A stretch of 64,000 nucleotides of DNA from Halapricum salinum (GCF_004799665.1 NZ_CP031310.1:488887-552886); one strand, 5' to 3'. Positions 52,439 to 61,245 are shown, counted from the first letter of the stretch. A program made the numbers and translations. Notes: a model not told the origin generated them from the letters alone.

Positions 52439-53885
52439 CGCTATCCCTCCACATGACCGGGGGAATCGCCTTCAGGAGGTCCGTCGCGACCAGCCCGTAG
52501 CCCTGTGCGTCGACGACTCGATCGCCGGCCGCGCCGTTGACGTACGCGCCGAGCGCGGCCGCGTCGATCGATTCTTGCGTGGCCGCCAGCGCTGCCGTCA
52601 CGCCAGCGAGCACGTCGCCAGTCCCGCCGACGGTCATCCCCGGATTGCCAGTGCGATTGACGCGGGTCCGCTCGCCGTCCGAAATGACGTCGTATTTCCC
52701 CTTGACGAGGAGTGTGTGGCCGATTTCGGCCGCGAACGCCTCGACCAGATCGGCGCGCTCGCGCCACTCCTCGGCGGTCTTCCCCCCCATCTTCCGAAGT
52801 TCCCCCTGATGAGGCGTACAGACCAGTGTCGCCTCGGTGTCGACCCCCGGGACGACCTGCAGCGCGTCGGCGTCGACCACCGCGGTACCGTCGAAGCCAT
52901 GGAGGAACTCCTGGACCGCGACGAGGGTATTGTCGTCGGCACCGAGACCGGGACCGAGGACGACGGTGTCGTGCTCGGCCGCCAGTTCCGCCACCGTCTC
53001 GACGGCGTGCGGACTGAACACCTCGCCCTCGAACGGCCGGACGATCAGGTTCTCGCTGTAGCCCTGCAACTCGCGGGCGACACCCTCGGGACAGGCCACC
53101 CGAACCAGATCCGCGCCCGCCCGCAAGGCCGCCTGCGCCGAGAGCGCGGGTGCGCCGGTGTATGGACCACCACCGACCACCAATACCTCGCCGAAGTCGC
53201 CCTTGTGAGTGTCGGCCGGCCGGGAGAGTCGCAGAAGGTCGCCGCGCTCGACGTAGCGCTCGGCCGCCGATGGAATGCCGATATCTGCGACAGTCACCGA
53301 GACGTCCAGTGCGTCGAGGCCGGGCTTCGGTTTGTGGAAAGTGACGACGTGATCGGCAGCGACGGCGTTTTTCGCGAGTGCGCCCGTCTCGGCGTCCAGC
53401 CCCGAGGGAACGTCGACAGCGATCACAGGAGTGTCACTGGCGTTCATCTGTGCGGCCGCGGCAGCCAGCGGTTCGCGGAGGTCGCCGCTGATCCCCGTCC
53501 CGAGCATCGCGTCGACGAACAGATCGGGCTTGCCGAGATCCAGTGCAGTCGAATCGCGCACGCTCTCGGTGGGGATCTCGGCCCGTTCGAGCGCGTGCCA
53601 GTTCTCGCGCGCGATGTCAGTCGTGATCGTCTCCGGACGGCCCAGCAGGAAGACCCTCACTTGAAAGTCGTCCAGAAACCGGGCCGCGACGAGGGCGTCG
53701 CCGCCGTTGTTGCCGCGGCCGGCGACGATCGCGATCTCGTCGCCGGGATCGGCCTCCGCCCGGACCGCGCGGGCGAGGGCGTGGCCCGAGGACTCCATCA
53801 GTTGCTTGCGCGGCACGCCAAGCGCAGCCGCGTTCGCGTCGATCACCGCCATCTCCCTGCCCGTGATGACCTGGCCGAAACTCAT
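52431..53885 (-). CDS. nnrD: bifunctional NAD(P)HX epimerase/dehydratase
   Basis: 484 residues. N-terminal epimerase domain (IAIVAGRGNNGGDALVAARFL; DAMLGTGISGDLREP; AVDVPSGLDAETG), C-terminal ADP/ATP-dependent dehydratase of ribokinase fold (KGDFGEVLVVGGGPYTGAP; PGLGADDN; TPHQGELRKMGG; GNPGMTVGGTGDVLAGVTAAL). It repairs hydrated NADH/NADPH. ATG at 53885 (MSFGQVITGREM) matches the family start better than the longer frame. The moaC gene overlaps its 3' end. Confidence 0.94.
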   Translation of the reverse strand: MSFGQVITGREMAVIDANAAALGVPRKQLMESSGHALARAVRAEADPGDEIAIVAGRGNNGGDALVAARFLDDFQVRVFLLGRPETITTDIARENWHALERAEIPTESVRDSTALDLGKPDLFVDAMLGTGISGDLREPLAAAAAQMNASDTPVIAVDVPSGLDAETGALAKNAVAADHVVTFHKPKPGLDALDVSVTVADIGIPSAAERYVERGDLLRLSRPADTHKGDFGEVLVVGGGPYTGAPALSAQAALRAGADLVRVACPEGVARELQGYSENLIVRPFEGEVFSPHAVETVAELAAEHDTVVLGPGLGADDNTLVAVQEFLHGFDGTAVVDADALQVVPGVDTEATLVCTPHQGELRKMGGKTAEEWRERADLVEAFAAEIGHTLLVKGKYDVISDGERTRVNRTGNPGMTVGGTGDVLAGVTAALAATQESIDAAALGAYVNGAAGDRVVDAQGYGLVATDLLKAIPPVMWRDSDE

Positions 53886-53923
53886 ACCTCCGGGTTCGAC
53901 TGGCCCGGGCAAAAACTCGTGGG

Positions 53924-54202
53924 CTATCGGCGAATCTCGAAGCCGTCGTGTCCCTCGGAGTCGCCGTACTCGACATCGACATCGTCGACCCGGGCCTGGG
54001 GACTCCCCTCGTGACAGAACTCGACCATCGCTTCGACCGCTTCCTCAGGCCCCTCGAAGACTGCCTCGACGCGACCGTCAGCGAGGTTTTTGACCCATCC
54101 GTCGACGCCGTGTTCGCGTGCGGTATCGCGGGTCGTTGCCCTGAAGAACACACCCTGGACGCGCCCGGAGACGTACACGTGTGCGCGGGTTCGATCAGTC
54201 AT
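53924..54202 (-). CDS. acyP: acylphosphatase
   Basis: 92 residues, standard size. VYVSGRVQGVFFRATTRDTAREHGVDGWVKNLADGRVEAVFEG contains the phosphate-binding loop GRVQGVFFR with the catalytic Arg, and the conserved Asn in GWVKNL. It hydrolyses acyl phosphates in the cytosol. Same strand as, and close to, the NAD(P)HX repair gene and the glycosylase gene. Confidence 0.95.
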   Translation of the reverse strand: MTDRTRAHVYVSGRVQGVFFRATTRDTAREHGVDGWVKNLADGRVEAVFEGPEEAVEAMVEFCHEGSPQARVDDVDVEYGDSEGHDGFEIRR

Positions 54203-54234
54203 ACGAAACTGTGGGGCGTCCGCCCACAAAAACG

Positions 54235-55167
54235 CTAGTCGTCGCCGCCGTTTCGCAGGTGGTGGAAGACGTACGTCTGGGCGTAGCCGGCGTACTCGCC
54301 GCCGAGTCGCTCACGGATCGCCCGGGAGGTGTCGGCGTAGTTGCCGCGGTCGCAGTCTGGATAGTACTCGGCGATTGTCTTGCGAATCCAGGTATCCAGC
54401 GGGACGGCTTCCAGAAAGTCGAGCGAAAAGAGGAGGACGCAGTCAGCGACTTTCTCGCCGACGCCGACGAACTGCGTCAGATACTCGCGGGCGTCCTCGT
54501 AGCTCAAGTCGCGTGCCTCGGCAGGGTGGGCCTCCCCGGAAGCGACCATCTCGGCGCTCCGCTGAACGTATGGCGCGCGATATCCGAGACCGAGATCGCG
54601 CAGTTCGGCCTCGCTGGCCGCCGCGAGCTGGACGGGCGTCGGGAACGCATGATAGCTCCGACCGTCGAAGTCGACAGTGTCACCGAAGGCCTCCGCGAGC
54701 GCGACCTGCATGTCGTGGATGCGCGAGACGCGCATCTGGGCCGAGCAGATGAACGAGATCAGTGCGCCGAAGGGCGGATCCCGAACGAGGCGCATCCCCC
54801 AGTAGCGTTCGTAGGCGGCGTCGATCAGGGAGTCGGGGGGTGTCGCCGCACGGATCGCCGGCAGGTCGTCGTCCAGCCGTAAGAGCGAGCGGACCACTGC
54901 CTCGGCGTCGACTGTCGACTCCCACTCGAGTAGCCCACCACGCTGGCGGACCCGGACCACGGCCGGCTCGCCCGCGTCGAGACGCGCCTCGCCGCTCTCG
55001 TCGGGCCGCACAACCGTCACGTACCAGGCTTCTCCACCCGTTTGTTCGCCGTCTTCGTACATCCGTCCGTCTTCTCGTCGCCAGAGGTACGACTGCCCAC
55101 TCTCGAGCGTCGCCTGCAAGTCGAGGCTACCGGCGAGCGACGAGACGTCGATCGTTCCAGAGTGCAT
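54235..55167 (-). CDS. ogg: 8-oxoguanine DNA glycosylase/lyase, Ogg-like
   Basis: 310 residues. N-terminal strand domain (ATLESGQSYLWRREDG), helix-hairpin-helix YLTQFVGVGEKVADCVLLFSLDFLEAVPLDTWIRK with the expected lyase Lys in VGEKVADC and Asp in PLDTW. It should remove oxidised guanine and nick the DNA. The substrate is inferred from resemblance to the Ogg1 family; AlkA-type activity is less likely. Confidence 0.88.
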   Translation of the reverse strand: MHSGTIDVSSLAGSLDLQATLESGQSYLWRREDGRMYEDGEQTGGEAWYVTVVRPDESGEARLDAGEPAVVRVRQRGGLLEWESTVDAEAVVRSLLRLDDDLPAIRAATPPDSLIDAAYERYWGMRLVRDPPFGALISFICSAQMRVSRIHDMQVALAEAFGDTVDFDGRSYHAFPTPVQLAAASEAELRDLGLGYRAPYVQRSAEMVASGEAHPAEARDLSYEDAREYLTQFVGVGEKVADCVLLFSLDFLEAVPLDTWIRKTIAEYYPDCDRGNYADTSRAIRERLGGEYAGYAQTYVFHHLRNGGDD

Positions 55168-55261
55168 CTGGCTGGCTTCGGACCTGGAGCGGCTTTTCGG
55201 TTACGAGAACACGGCAAAACGCTGGCTAACCTTCATATCGGTGGGAGAGCAATGGTAACAT

Positions 55262-55741
55262 ATGGACTGTCGCGTTGTCGTCGAAGCCGCTGTCCCCGTG
55301 TACGACGTCGAGACGGCCGACGAAGCGGTTCGGATAGCCATCTCCAAGACCGGCGAGATGCTCAATCCGGACCTCAACTACGTCGAGATCAACATGGGTG
55401 GACGCTCCTGCCCGCATTGCGGCGAGGAACTCGAACCGGCGTTCATCGCCGCCGACGAGAGTCTCGTCGCGCTCGAACTGGAGATGACCGTCTTCAACGT
55501 CGAGCGCGACGAACACGCCGCACGTATCGCCCGCAAAGAGATCGGCCAACGGCTGACGAACATCCCCCTCGATGTCCTCGAAATCGAAGTCACCGACGAA
55601 GACGACGAAGACGACGAAGACGAGACAGCCGAAGAGAGTGAAAGCACCGAAGACAGAGACGAACGCGAGACGAACGCCGACGAATCCCGGTCGAGCGACG
55701 GCGACGTTCTCCCCGAGTTCGAGGAACTGATCGACGAGTAG
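55262..55741 (+). CDS. UPF0212 (DUF555) family protein
   Basis: 159 residues. First 110 residues are the family core: MDCRVVVEAAVPVYDVETADEAVRIAISKTGEMLNPDLNYVEI, then SCPHCGEELEPAFIAADESLVALELEM with a CxxC, and RIARKEIGQRLTNIPLDVLEIE. The last 45 residues are a low-complexity Asp/Glu/Ser tail. Archaea-only family without known function; the CPHC pair may bind zinc. Confidence 0.9.
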   Translation: MDCRVVVEAAVPVYDVETADEAVRIAISKTGEMLNPDLNYVEINMGGRSCPHCGEELEPAFIAADESLVALELEMTVFNVERDEHAARIARKEIGQRLTNIPLDVLEIEVTDEDDEDDEDETAEESESTEDRDERETNADESRSSDGDVLPEFEELIDE

Positions 55742-55832
55742 TATCTGTTTTCACCGCCGGGAGCGACGACAGCAGCCGCTCACTGACGAGACGTGTATCG
55801 AGACAGAGAACCCACCCGGTTCCCAGTCCGTA

Positions 55833-56069
55833 TCAGTCCGCAGCCGCAGAAACTGGCTCTTTGACTTCCGATTCGAGTTCGCCACACAGCCCGTCCGCCA
55901 GCGCGAAGACCGCCGCTTTGTGGTCTGTTTTCGACTTGTGAATCGATGTAGGCCGCACGCTCTGCTCGAGATACTCGTCGTGGTCGACGGTATTTCCGGT
56001 GCGCTCTTCGTAGTGATCTTGTACCTGTGCGAGCAGGCCGTGAAGGTGAATGAGCTCCTGCTTCTTCAT
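55833..56069 (-). CDS. UPF0058 family protein
   Basis: 78 residues: MKKQELIHLHGLLAQVQDHYEERTG ... VRPTSIHKSKTDHKAAVFALADGLCGELE, the archaeal UPF0058 signature. All-helical, with conserved His and Asp that could bind metal. The ATG at 56069 (MKKQ) is the family start; an ATG two codons before is also in frame. Function unknown. Confidence 0.9.
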   Translation of the reverse strand: MKKQELIHLHGLLAQVQDHYEERTGNTVDHDEYLEQSVRPTSIHKSKTDHKAAVFALADGLCGELESEVKEPVSAAAD

Positions 56070-56266
56070 GGTCACTCCCTTCTACCGACTCAAGGATTAT
56101 AGTAGTATCCTGAGTATCGTTAGCATGCACCTCCCATTTTCAGGGGTTTTATCACGGTCTATCAGTCGATATGAGGGTGGACGAAATACTACCTCACACA
56201 CTTGGCGGTTCGAGGGTGGCTGGACGACTCTGAAAGGCTTTTGATGTGGCCCCAGCTAGAACGGGT

Positions 56267-56671
56267 ATGGATTACGACGACATGCTCGATCGGGCACTCG
56301 ACGAGACGCCCGACATCGACGGCGACAGCGAACGGTTCGACGTCCCCGACCCCAACGTTCGACAGGAAGGCAACGTCACTGTCTACGAGAACTTCCAGGC
56401 GACGGTCGACCGTCTCGGCCGTGAGGAAGACCACGTGATGAAGTTCCTCCAGAACGAGGTCGGGACCAGCGGCCACATCGACGAGAGCGGGCGCGCCCGC
56501 CTGACTGGCAGCTTTAGCAAGCGCCGGATCTCCGAGGCCCTCGACGCCTACGTCGAGGAGTTCGTCCTCTGTTCGGAGTGTGGCCTGCCGGACACCAAGC
56601 TCGTACGCGAGCAGGGAGCGATCCTGCTGCAGTGTGAGGCGTGCGGCGCGCGCTCGGCGACCAGTAGCTAG
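56267..56671 (+). CDS. eif2b: translation initiation factor aIF2 subunit beta
   Basis: 134 residues. Helical start, core EGNVTVYENFQATVDRLGREEDHVMKFLQNEVGTSGHIDESGRARLTGSFSKRRISEALDAYVEEFV, and a C-terminal zinc ribbon CSECGLPDTKLV...LQCEACGA (two CxxC). It joins aIF2 alpha and gamma to deliver initiator tRNA. ATG at 56267; an in-frame ATG seven codons upstream is poorer. Confidence 0.96.
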   Translation: MDYDDMLDRALDETPDIDGDSERFDVPDPNVRQEGNVTVYENFQATVDRLGREEDHVMKFLQNEVGTSGHIDESGRARLTGSFSKRRISEALDAYVEEFVLCSECGLPDTKLVREQGAILLQCEACGARSATSS

Positions 56672-56697
56672 GGGCTACTGCCAGCCTCACCAGGAGA

Positions 56698-56877
56698 TTA
56701 CTGGAGGCGCTTGAGCGTCTGGAGGTCGTGATCGGTCCGCATGAACTCCGAGAGGTGTCGCGATGCGTGACAGTTCGGGCAGTGGAACACGCGATTCGGT
56801 TCGGGGAGATCCCTGGGCGTCGACTCCCAGTCTTTGGCACACTCAGGACAGAGCAATCGAACGTACGCTTCCTCCAT
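56698..56877 (-). CDS. 59-residue double-CxxC zinc-binding protein
   Basis: A short frame, easily missed by length cut-offs, codes for MEEAYVRLLCPECAKDW... with CPEC (10-13) and CPNC (33-36) knuckles, then ASRHLSEFMRTDHDLQTLKRLQ. The two knuckles would make one zinc ribbon. Codon choice is GC-rich and coherent, and the gene fills the gap between aIF2-beta and the next promoter. It could bind nucleic acid or protein; no partner is shown. Confidence 0.8.
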   Translation of the reverse strand: MEEAYVRLLCPECAKDWESTPRDLPEPNRVFHCPNCHASRHLSEFMRTDHDLQTLKRLQ

Positions 56878-57067
56878 GTGGGTACGTCACACACGGTAGA
56901 TAGAAAAAGGTTGGCGCCGGGGCCGGAAGCAGACAGGCGTCTGACAGCGTCGAAAAGCTATATATGTCTCTGCCGCCGTCCTCTATGCTAACAGTGGGGA
57001 ACCATGGGCACGCAGGTAGCACATAGACTACAGGTCAGTGACAATAAGGGCAGCGGGGAGGGGCAAG

Positions 57068-57613
57068 ATGCCGAGTCATAGTGACGTCCAGTCGACACAG
57101 AGTCGTCGGCTGCGGCTGGACGCCGGCACACAGGCGCTGGTCGCGACTGACTCACTGCGACCGTCGCTCTCGCTGTTGCCCGCAGCGGCCTACCAGCAGT
57201 TGTTGATCGTCTCGCCGCGAACGCCGGCAACTATCGAGCGGCTCGTCCGGGAAGCCGGCGGCGACGTTTCGACGGTGGGCCACCTCCCGCTGTCGGCGAC
57301 AGAACACGACTACGAGGGGCCGATGTGGACGACCGAGAGTATCGACCCGAGCGATCTCACCGGGTTGAGTATGCAGTACAATCGCGCCCTGCGGGCGCTC
57401 GAAGACGGCCACGGCTGGGTCCTGTTCGACGACTTCAACACCCTCCTGCTGTACACCGACGCCGAGCGCGTCGTGCGGTTCCTCGGCCACGTCACCCAGC
57501 GGACCCGTGAAGCCGGTGTCAGGAGCGCGATCACCGTCGTCCGCGACGCGATGGACGACCAGACCTACGCGTCGCTCCAGCGTGCGGTCGACACGGAGAT
57601 CGACCTGCGGTAG
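57068..57613 (+). CDS. RecA/KaiC-like protein without Walker motifs, function unknown
   Basis: 181 residues: QQLLIVSPRTPATIERLVREAGG, VGHLPLSATEHDYEG, LTGLSMQYNRALRALEDGHGWVLFDDFNTLLLYTDAERVVRFLGHVTQRTREAGVRSAITVVRDAMDDQTYASLQ. The order of strands (including a Walker-B-like VLFDDFN) is that of degenerate KaiC/DUF7504-type haloarchaeal proteins; no P-loop is present. A GGGGAGGGG ribosome site precedes the ATG at 57068. The TATA-like CTATATATG (about 56958-56966) implies a leader of about 80 bases. Confidence 0.72.
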   Translation: MPSHSDVQSTQSRRLRLDAGTQALVATDSLRPSLSLLPAAAYQQLLIVSPRTPATIERLVREAGGDVSTVGHLPLSATEHDYEGPMWTTESIDPSDLTGLSMQYNRALRALEDGHGWVLFDDFNTLLLYTDAERVVRFLGHVTQRTREAGVRSAITVVRDAMDDQTYASLQRAVDTEIDLR

Positions 57614-57622
57614 CCGATCCAG

Positions 57623-58024
57623 CTACGCGCTGTAGCGCTCGATCAGCGACACGTAGTGGCTCTTCTCACGGACGCCCGTCAGCTGTTCGGCCGTCTCGCC
57701 GTCGACCGCCAACACGACGGTCGGAACGCCGCGGACACCGTACTGGGCGGCCAGCTGCTGGTGGGCGTCGACGTCAACTTTCGCGACCGCGGCGTCGGTC
57801 TCGGCGGCGATCTCTTCGACGACGGGTTCGAGCATCTGACACGGCCCACACCAGTCCGCGTAGAAGTCCACGAGCACGACGTCGTACTCACCGAGCACCT
57901 CCTCGAAGTGCTCACCGCTCTCGACGTGGATCGGCTCGCCCGGCGCGGGCGTCCGCTGGGTCTGTTGCTGTAACTCCTCACGTTTCTGTTCGCGGATCTC
58001 TTCCAACTCGTCGGTGTCGGTCAT
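57623..58024 (-). CDS. trxA: thioredoxin
   Basis: 133 residues. Thioredoxin fold with DVVLVDFYADWCGPCQMLEPVVEEIA (CGPC) and GVRGVPTVVLAVDGE (cis-Pro). A charged 30-residue N-terminal extension (TDTDELEEIREQKREELQQQ) may form a helix. Reduces cytosolic disulfides. Divergently transcribed from a TrmB-like regulator whose own sequence has a Cys pair. Confidence 0.93.
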   Translation of the reverse strand: MTDTDELEEIREQKREELQQQTQRTPAPGEPIHVESGEHFEEVLGEYDVVLVDFYADWCGPCQMLEPVVEEIAAETDAAVAKVDVDAHQQLAAQYGVRGVPTVVLAVDGETAEQLTGVREKSHYVSLIERYSA

Positions 58025-58258
58025 ACCACGACATTGGGAGTCAGCAGCCTTAATGATTTTGCTAAGTGCGTGCAATACCACCGGCTCCGGGCGAGCAGAA
58101 TCGGAGTTGCGAAGTCGGTTCCTTCCCCACTGGATAGGCGATCGTTCCCCTTTGTCGCAATATCGAGGGGTAGAATACCTGCGTGCGAAGTGATCGTGTA
58201 ATCTGGTTAACTCGAAGATCGTGGCGACTCGAGAGGGGTTTCGCGGTTATGCACATTA

Positions 58259-58275
58259 CTCACAAGGCTTTTGAG
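58259..58275. promoter_or_regulatory. near-palindrome overlapping the regulator promoter
   Basis: CTCACAAGGCTTTTGAG matches its own reverse complement at 14 of 17 positions (counting the self-paired centre as a mismatch). It lies 15-40 bases upstream of the candidate starts at 58290 and 58299, where a TATA box would be. A dimeric HTH protein, possibly the encoded regulator itself, may bind here. Confidence 0.35.
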
Positions 58276-58298
58276 TCGACTCCGCGTATATGAGCGTA

Positions 58299-58688
58299 AT
58301 GCCAGAATCGATGACCGAGTATCTCTCACAGGACATGGAGTGTGAGGGGCTACTGGAGTGTATCCACGGACTGAAAGAACTCGACAAGGAAGTGTTTCGG
58401 ACGCTGACGCGCGCGGAGGAGCCGCTGACGGTCGACGAGATCGCAGAGGCGGTCCAGCGCGAGCGCTCGACTGCCTACCGGTCGGTCCAGCGACTGCTCT
58501 CGTCGGGGTTCATCCAGAAAGAGCAGGTCAACTACGAGCAGGGCGGGTACTACCACGTCTACCGGCCGACCGACCCAGATCAGATCGCCGACGACATGCA
58601 GCGCGTGCTCAACGACTGGTACGCGAAGATGGGGCAGTTGATCGGCGAGTTCCGCGAGGAGTACAAACAGTCCGTTCCTGCCGAGTGA
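58299..58688 (+). CDS. TrmB-like HTH regulator with N-terminal Cys pair
   Basis: 129 residues. MTEYLSQDMECEGLLECIHGLKELDKEVFRTLTRAEEPLTVDEIAEAVQRERSTAYRSVQRLLSSGFIQKEQVNYEQGGYYHVY is a winged helix-turn-helix; the C-terminus (QRVLNDWYAKMGQLIGEFREEYK) is a dimer helix. CEGLLEC provides two cysteines that could sense redox; it resembles the haloarchaeal thiol regulator OxsR as I remember it, but this needs comparison. Opposite a thioredoxin gene. An ATG at 58290 would add three residues. Confidence 0.8.
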   Translation: MPESMTEYLSQDMECEGLLECIHGLKELDKEVFRTLTRAEEPLTVDEIAEAVQRERSTAYRSVQRLLSSGFIQKEQVNYEQGGYYHVYRPTDPDQIADDMQRVLNDWYAKMGQLIGEFREEYKQSVPAE

Positions 58689-58940
58689 TCACGCCAGTGC
58701 CAGCGGGATTCCGAAGACGACTGCCAGTCCGATCGCGAGTACGACGACGCCCGTCAGCACCTGGCGCATCGTGAAGTCGCTCTGGGGAGCAGTGCTTCGA
58801 AGTGGGGGTTCTCGGGACGGCAACTCGACGTTCTCGGGATCGTAGTCCGGGCGATCCGCGCCGTGGTCGTGTTCGTCGTGGTGATCGTGGGTCGTGTCGT
58901 GTTCCTGCTCGCCGTCAGTAGTCTCGTGCTCGTCGGCCAT
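58689..58940 (-). CDS. small His/Asp-rich single-span membrane protein
   Basis: 83 residues. N-terminal half is full of His, Asp, Glu (HDTTHDHHDEHDHGADRPD), with a C-terminal membrane segment (about 58-82, RQVLTGVVVLAIGLAVVFGIPLALA). Probably tail-anchored with the charged part in the cytosol; a metal-buffering role is conceivable but unproven. The stop begins right after the stop of the regulator gene. Confidence 0.75.
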   Translation of the reverse strand: MADEHETTDGEQEHDTTHDHHDEHDHGADRPDYDPENVELPSREPPLRSTAPQSDFTMRQVLTGVVVLAIGLAVVFGIPLALA

Positions 58941-59025
58941 ACCCGCCGATTCGTCCGGGCCCGTCTTTTAGCTATTGAACTCTATCCCACCGGCTTATTT
59001 ATATGATGATCGTGGAGAACGTCAC

Positions 59026-60054
59026 ATGGGAGTGCGGCAACAGCAGCAAACGGGTGGATCGTTATCGAACGTCTCGATCGGGAAGGGGATCGGTGTGGGG
59101 ATCCTGGCGTGGATCGTCACGTTCGTCCTCGCGAATCTCCTGTTCGTCCTCGAAATCGGCAACAGCGACCAGGGGTTCGAGTACTACGGCCAAACTGGCT
59201 GGCGGGATCTGGTCGGCTACAAGTTCGGTGAGAACTACTTTTCGGCCTATCCGGGCGCGTTCGACAGCCCAGAGCGGCTGAACGAGCTCCTCGTGAGCTA
59301 CGACACTGTCCCCGACATCGTCTACATCCTGCTCGTCGTCGGAATCCTGGCGTTGCTGGGGTATCGGATGGTTTCGAACGCAGTTGCTGACTTCGACGAG
59401 GTCGGAGCCGCTGCGCAGGGTGCGACCATGGCGATTCCCTACGCCGTGTTGATGGGGCTCACCGTCCTGGCTGTCGGTGCGTTCATGGAAGACAACCTCC
59501 TGGTCCTCTCCTCGGACATCTTCTCCGACGAGCTGACCAACATCGTGATCGTCGGCGGGATCATCTACCCCGCAGTCTTCGGCGGTCTCGGCGGCGTCGC
59601 CGCCGTCTTCAGAGAAAAGCAGTCCGCGGGTCAACAGCCAGCCGGACGACCACCAGCGCAGGGACAGCCACCCGCGGGCGGCCAGGCGCGCGCGCCACAA
59701 CACCAGCCAGGCCAGCCACAGGGACAGCGACCCGGCGGCCAGCAGGCCGGTCAGCCACAGGGTGGACAACAAACTCGACAGCCCCAGGGTGGCCAGCCAC
59801 AGGGTGGACAGCCCCAGGGCGGTCAGCCACAGGGCAGTCACCAATCAGGCCAGCCACAGGGCGGCCAGCCCCGAGACGCTCAACAGCCCGGACGACCGCA
59901 GAGCGGCCAGCAGCCGCCGACTGAAGAGCCAGCGACCGATGACGCGGACGCGTCCGAGGAGTCATCCGAGGACGATGGCGACGACTCGGTAGATTCAGCG
60001 GGTGCTGACGACGCCAGCGGAACTGGCTCCGGGAACCCTAGCGGCGACATCTGA
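59026..60054 (+). CDS. four-span membrane protein with Gly-Gln-Pro repeat tail
   Basis: 342 residues. Four hydrophobic spans (about 18-40, 95-115, 128-150, 172-195), then a long tail (about 200-300) of GQPQG/GGQPQ-type pentads (for example QPQGGQPQGG), ending in an acidic Ser/Asp/Glu stretch (TEEPATDDADASEESSEDDGDD). The membrane half is like the haloarchaeal YIP1-type/DUF7-thousand hypothetical proteins but not identified. ATG 59026 follows TTATTTATATG (58995-59005) at leaderless distance. The tail is disordered and low-complexity. Confidence 0.75.
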   Translation: MGVRQQQQTGGSLSNVSIGKGIGVGILAWIVTFVLANLLFVLEIGNSDQGFEYYGQTGWRDLVGYKFGENYFSAYPGAFDSPERLNELLVSYDTVPDIVYILLVVGILALLGYRMVSNAVADFDEVGAAAQGATMAIPYAVLMGLTVLAVGAFMEDNLLVLSSDIFSDELTNIVIVGGIIYPAVFGGLGGVAAVFREKQSAGQQPAGRPPAQGQPPAGGQARAPQHQPGQPQGQRPGGQQAGQPQGGQQTRQPQGGQPQGGQPQGGQPQGSHQSGQPQGGQPRDAQQPGRPQSGQQPPTEEPATDDADASEESSEDDGDDSVDSAGADDASGTGSGNPSGDI

Positions 60055-60121
60055 GCGCTGGCGTCAGGTTCGCGCCGAACGAAACCGTCAACACCGCGCG
60101 CGGCCAACGTCGCAGTAGTAG

Positions 60122-60934
60122 ATGCTCACCAAACGGATCATCCCCTGTATCGACGTCGACCTGGACGACGAGGGGAACGCAGCGGTGTACACGGGGGTCA
60201 ACTTCGAAGACCTCGAATACACGGGCGACCCCGTCGAGATGGCCAAACGCTACAATCGCGCGGGGGCCGACGAGTTCGTCTTCCTGGACATTACCGCCTC
60301 CGCGGAGGGGCGAGAGACCATGCTCGATACCGTCGAGTCCGTCGCCGACGAGGTCTTCATCCCCCTGACTGTCGGGGGCGGCATTCGAACTCGCGAAGAC
60401 ATCAAAGAAACCCTCCGGGCGGGCGCGGACAAGGTGTCGATCAACTCCGGGGCTATCGCCGAACCCGACCTCATCGACGAGGGTGCGCGAGCGTTCGGCA
60501 GCCAGTGTATCGTCATCAGCGTCGACGCCAAGCGCCGCTTCGACGAACAGGGCGAGTACTACGCCGAGGTCGACGGCGAGTCCTGCTGGTTCGAGTGCAC
60601 GGTCAAAGGCGGACGCGAAGGCACCGGCCTCGACGTCGTCGAGTGGGTCCAGGAAGCCGAAGATCGGGGTGCGGGCGAGCTGTTCGTCAACTCAATCGAC
60701 GCCGACGGGACCAAAGACGGCTACGACATCCCGCTGACCAAAGCTGTCTGTGACACCGTCTCGACGCCCGTGATCGCCTCCTCGGGCTGTGGCGGCCCCG
60801 AAGACATGTACGAGGTCTTCACTGAAGCTGGCGCGGACGCCGGCCTCGCGGCCTCGATCTTCCACTTCGAGGAGTACTCGATCTCGCGCGTCAAGGAGTA
60901 TCTCGACGAGCGCGGCGTGCCGGTGCGGCTCTAA
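60122..60934 (+). CDS. hisF: imidazole glycerol phosphate synthase cyclase subunit HisF
   Basis: 270 residues (beta/alpha)8 barrel. [11 protein letters not shown] with the catalytic Asp near residue 10, [43 protein letters not shown] with the second Asp, and [32 protein letters not shown]. Histidine biosynthesis: makes IGP and AICAR using ammonia from HisH. No other his gene is nearby. Confidence 0.97.
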   Translation: MLTKRIIPCIDVDLDDEGNAAVYTGVNFEDLEYTGDPVEMAKRYNRAGADEFVFLDITASAEGRETMLDTVESVADEVFIPLTVGGGIRTREDIKETLRAGADKVSINSGAIAEPDLIDEGARAFGSQCIVISVDAKRRFDEQGEYYAEVDGESCWFECTVKGGREGTGLDVVEWVQEAEDRGAGELFVNSIDADGTKDGYDIPLTKAVCDTVSTPVIASSGCGGPEDMYEVFTEAGADAGLAASIFHFEEYSISRVKEYLDERGVPVRL

Positions 60935-61245
60935 ACGAAGAACTACGATTCAGCGGTGGCGCGCGCCAGCGAGCGTGCCAGTGGCCGCGAGGTGGCGTCG
61001 CGCGAGGGATGAGTAAGGGAGTGAAACGACCGAACGAATCGGCTGGGGAGGTCTGTGGCCGTTGCGGTGCTGTGCGGGGACGCCGTTGCCGACGAATTCA
61101 CTGTGCAAGATCACAGCGAAGACATTCCCGATAGCCTGCACGTCCCCAACCAGGACACGCCGATAGCAACCAATAGCACACGCGATTCGCATTCGAGCGA
61201 GAAGATGTCGGCCCGCTTATTACAGCCCAGCCCCGAACCTGAGTC
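60935..61245. other. 311-bp gap before the zinc-ribbon gene
   Basis: GC-rich palindromic runs at 60958-61010; a short CTGTG...CACAG inverted repeat at 61101-61116; a TATA-like CGCTTATTACAG (about 61214-61225) at leaderless distance from the GTG at 61246. No gene or RNA is convincing. Confidence 0.45.

Noticed and set aside
56985-57078. Two small upstream frames (ATG at 56985 and 57004) in the leader of the RecA/KaiC-like gene
   Set aside because: The real transcription start is unknown and may lie after one or both ATGs; no sign of conservation can be seen.
61010-61135. Short frame with a CGRCG motif
   Set aside because: About 41 codons, very basic and Arg-rich, without the second clean Cys knuckle expected for a zinc micro-protein.
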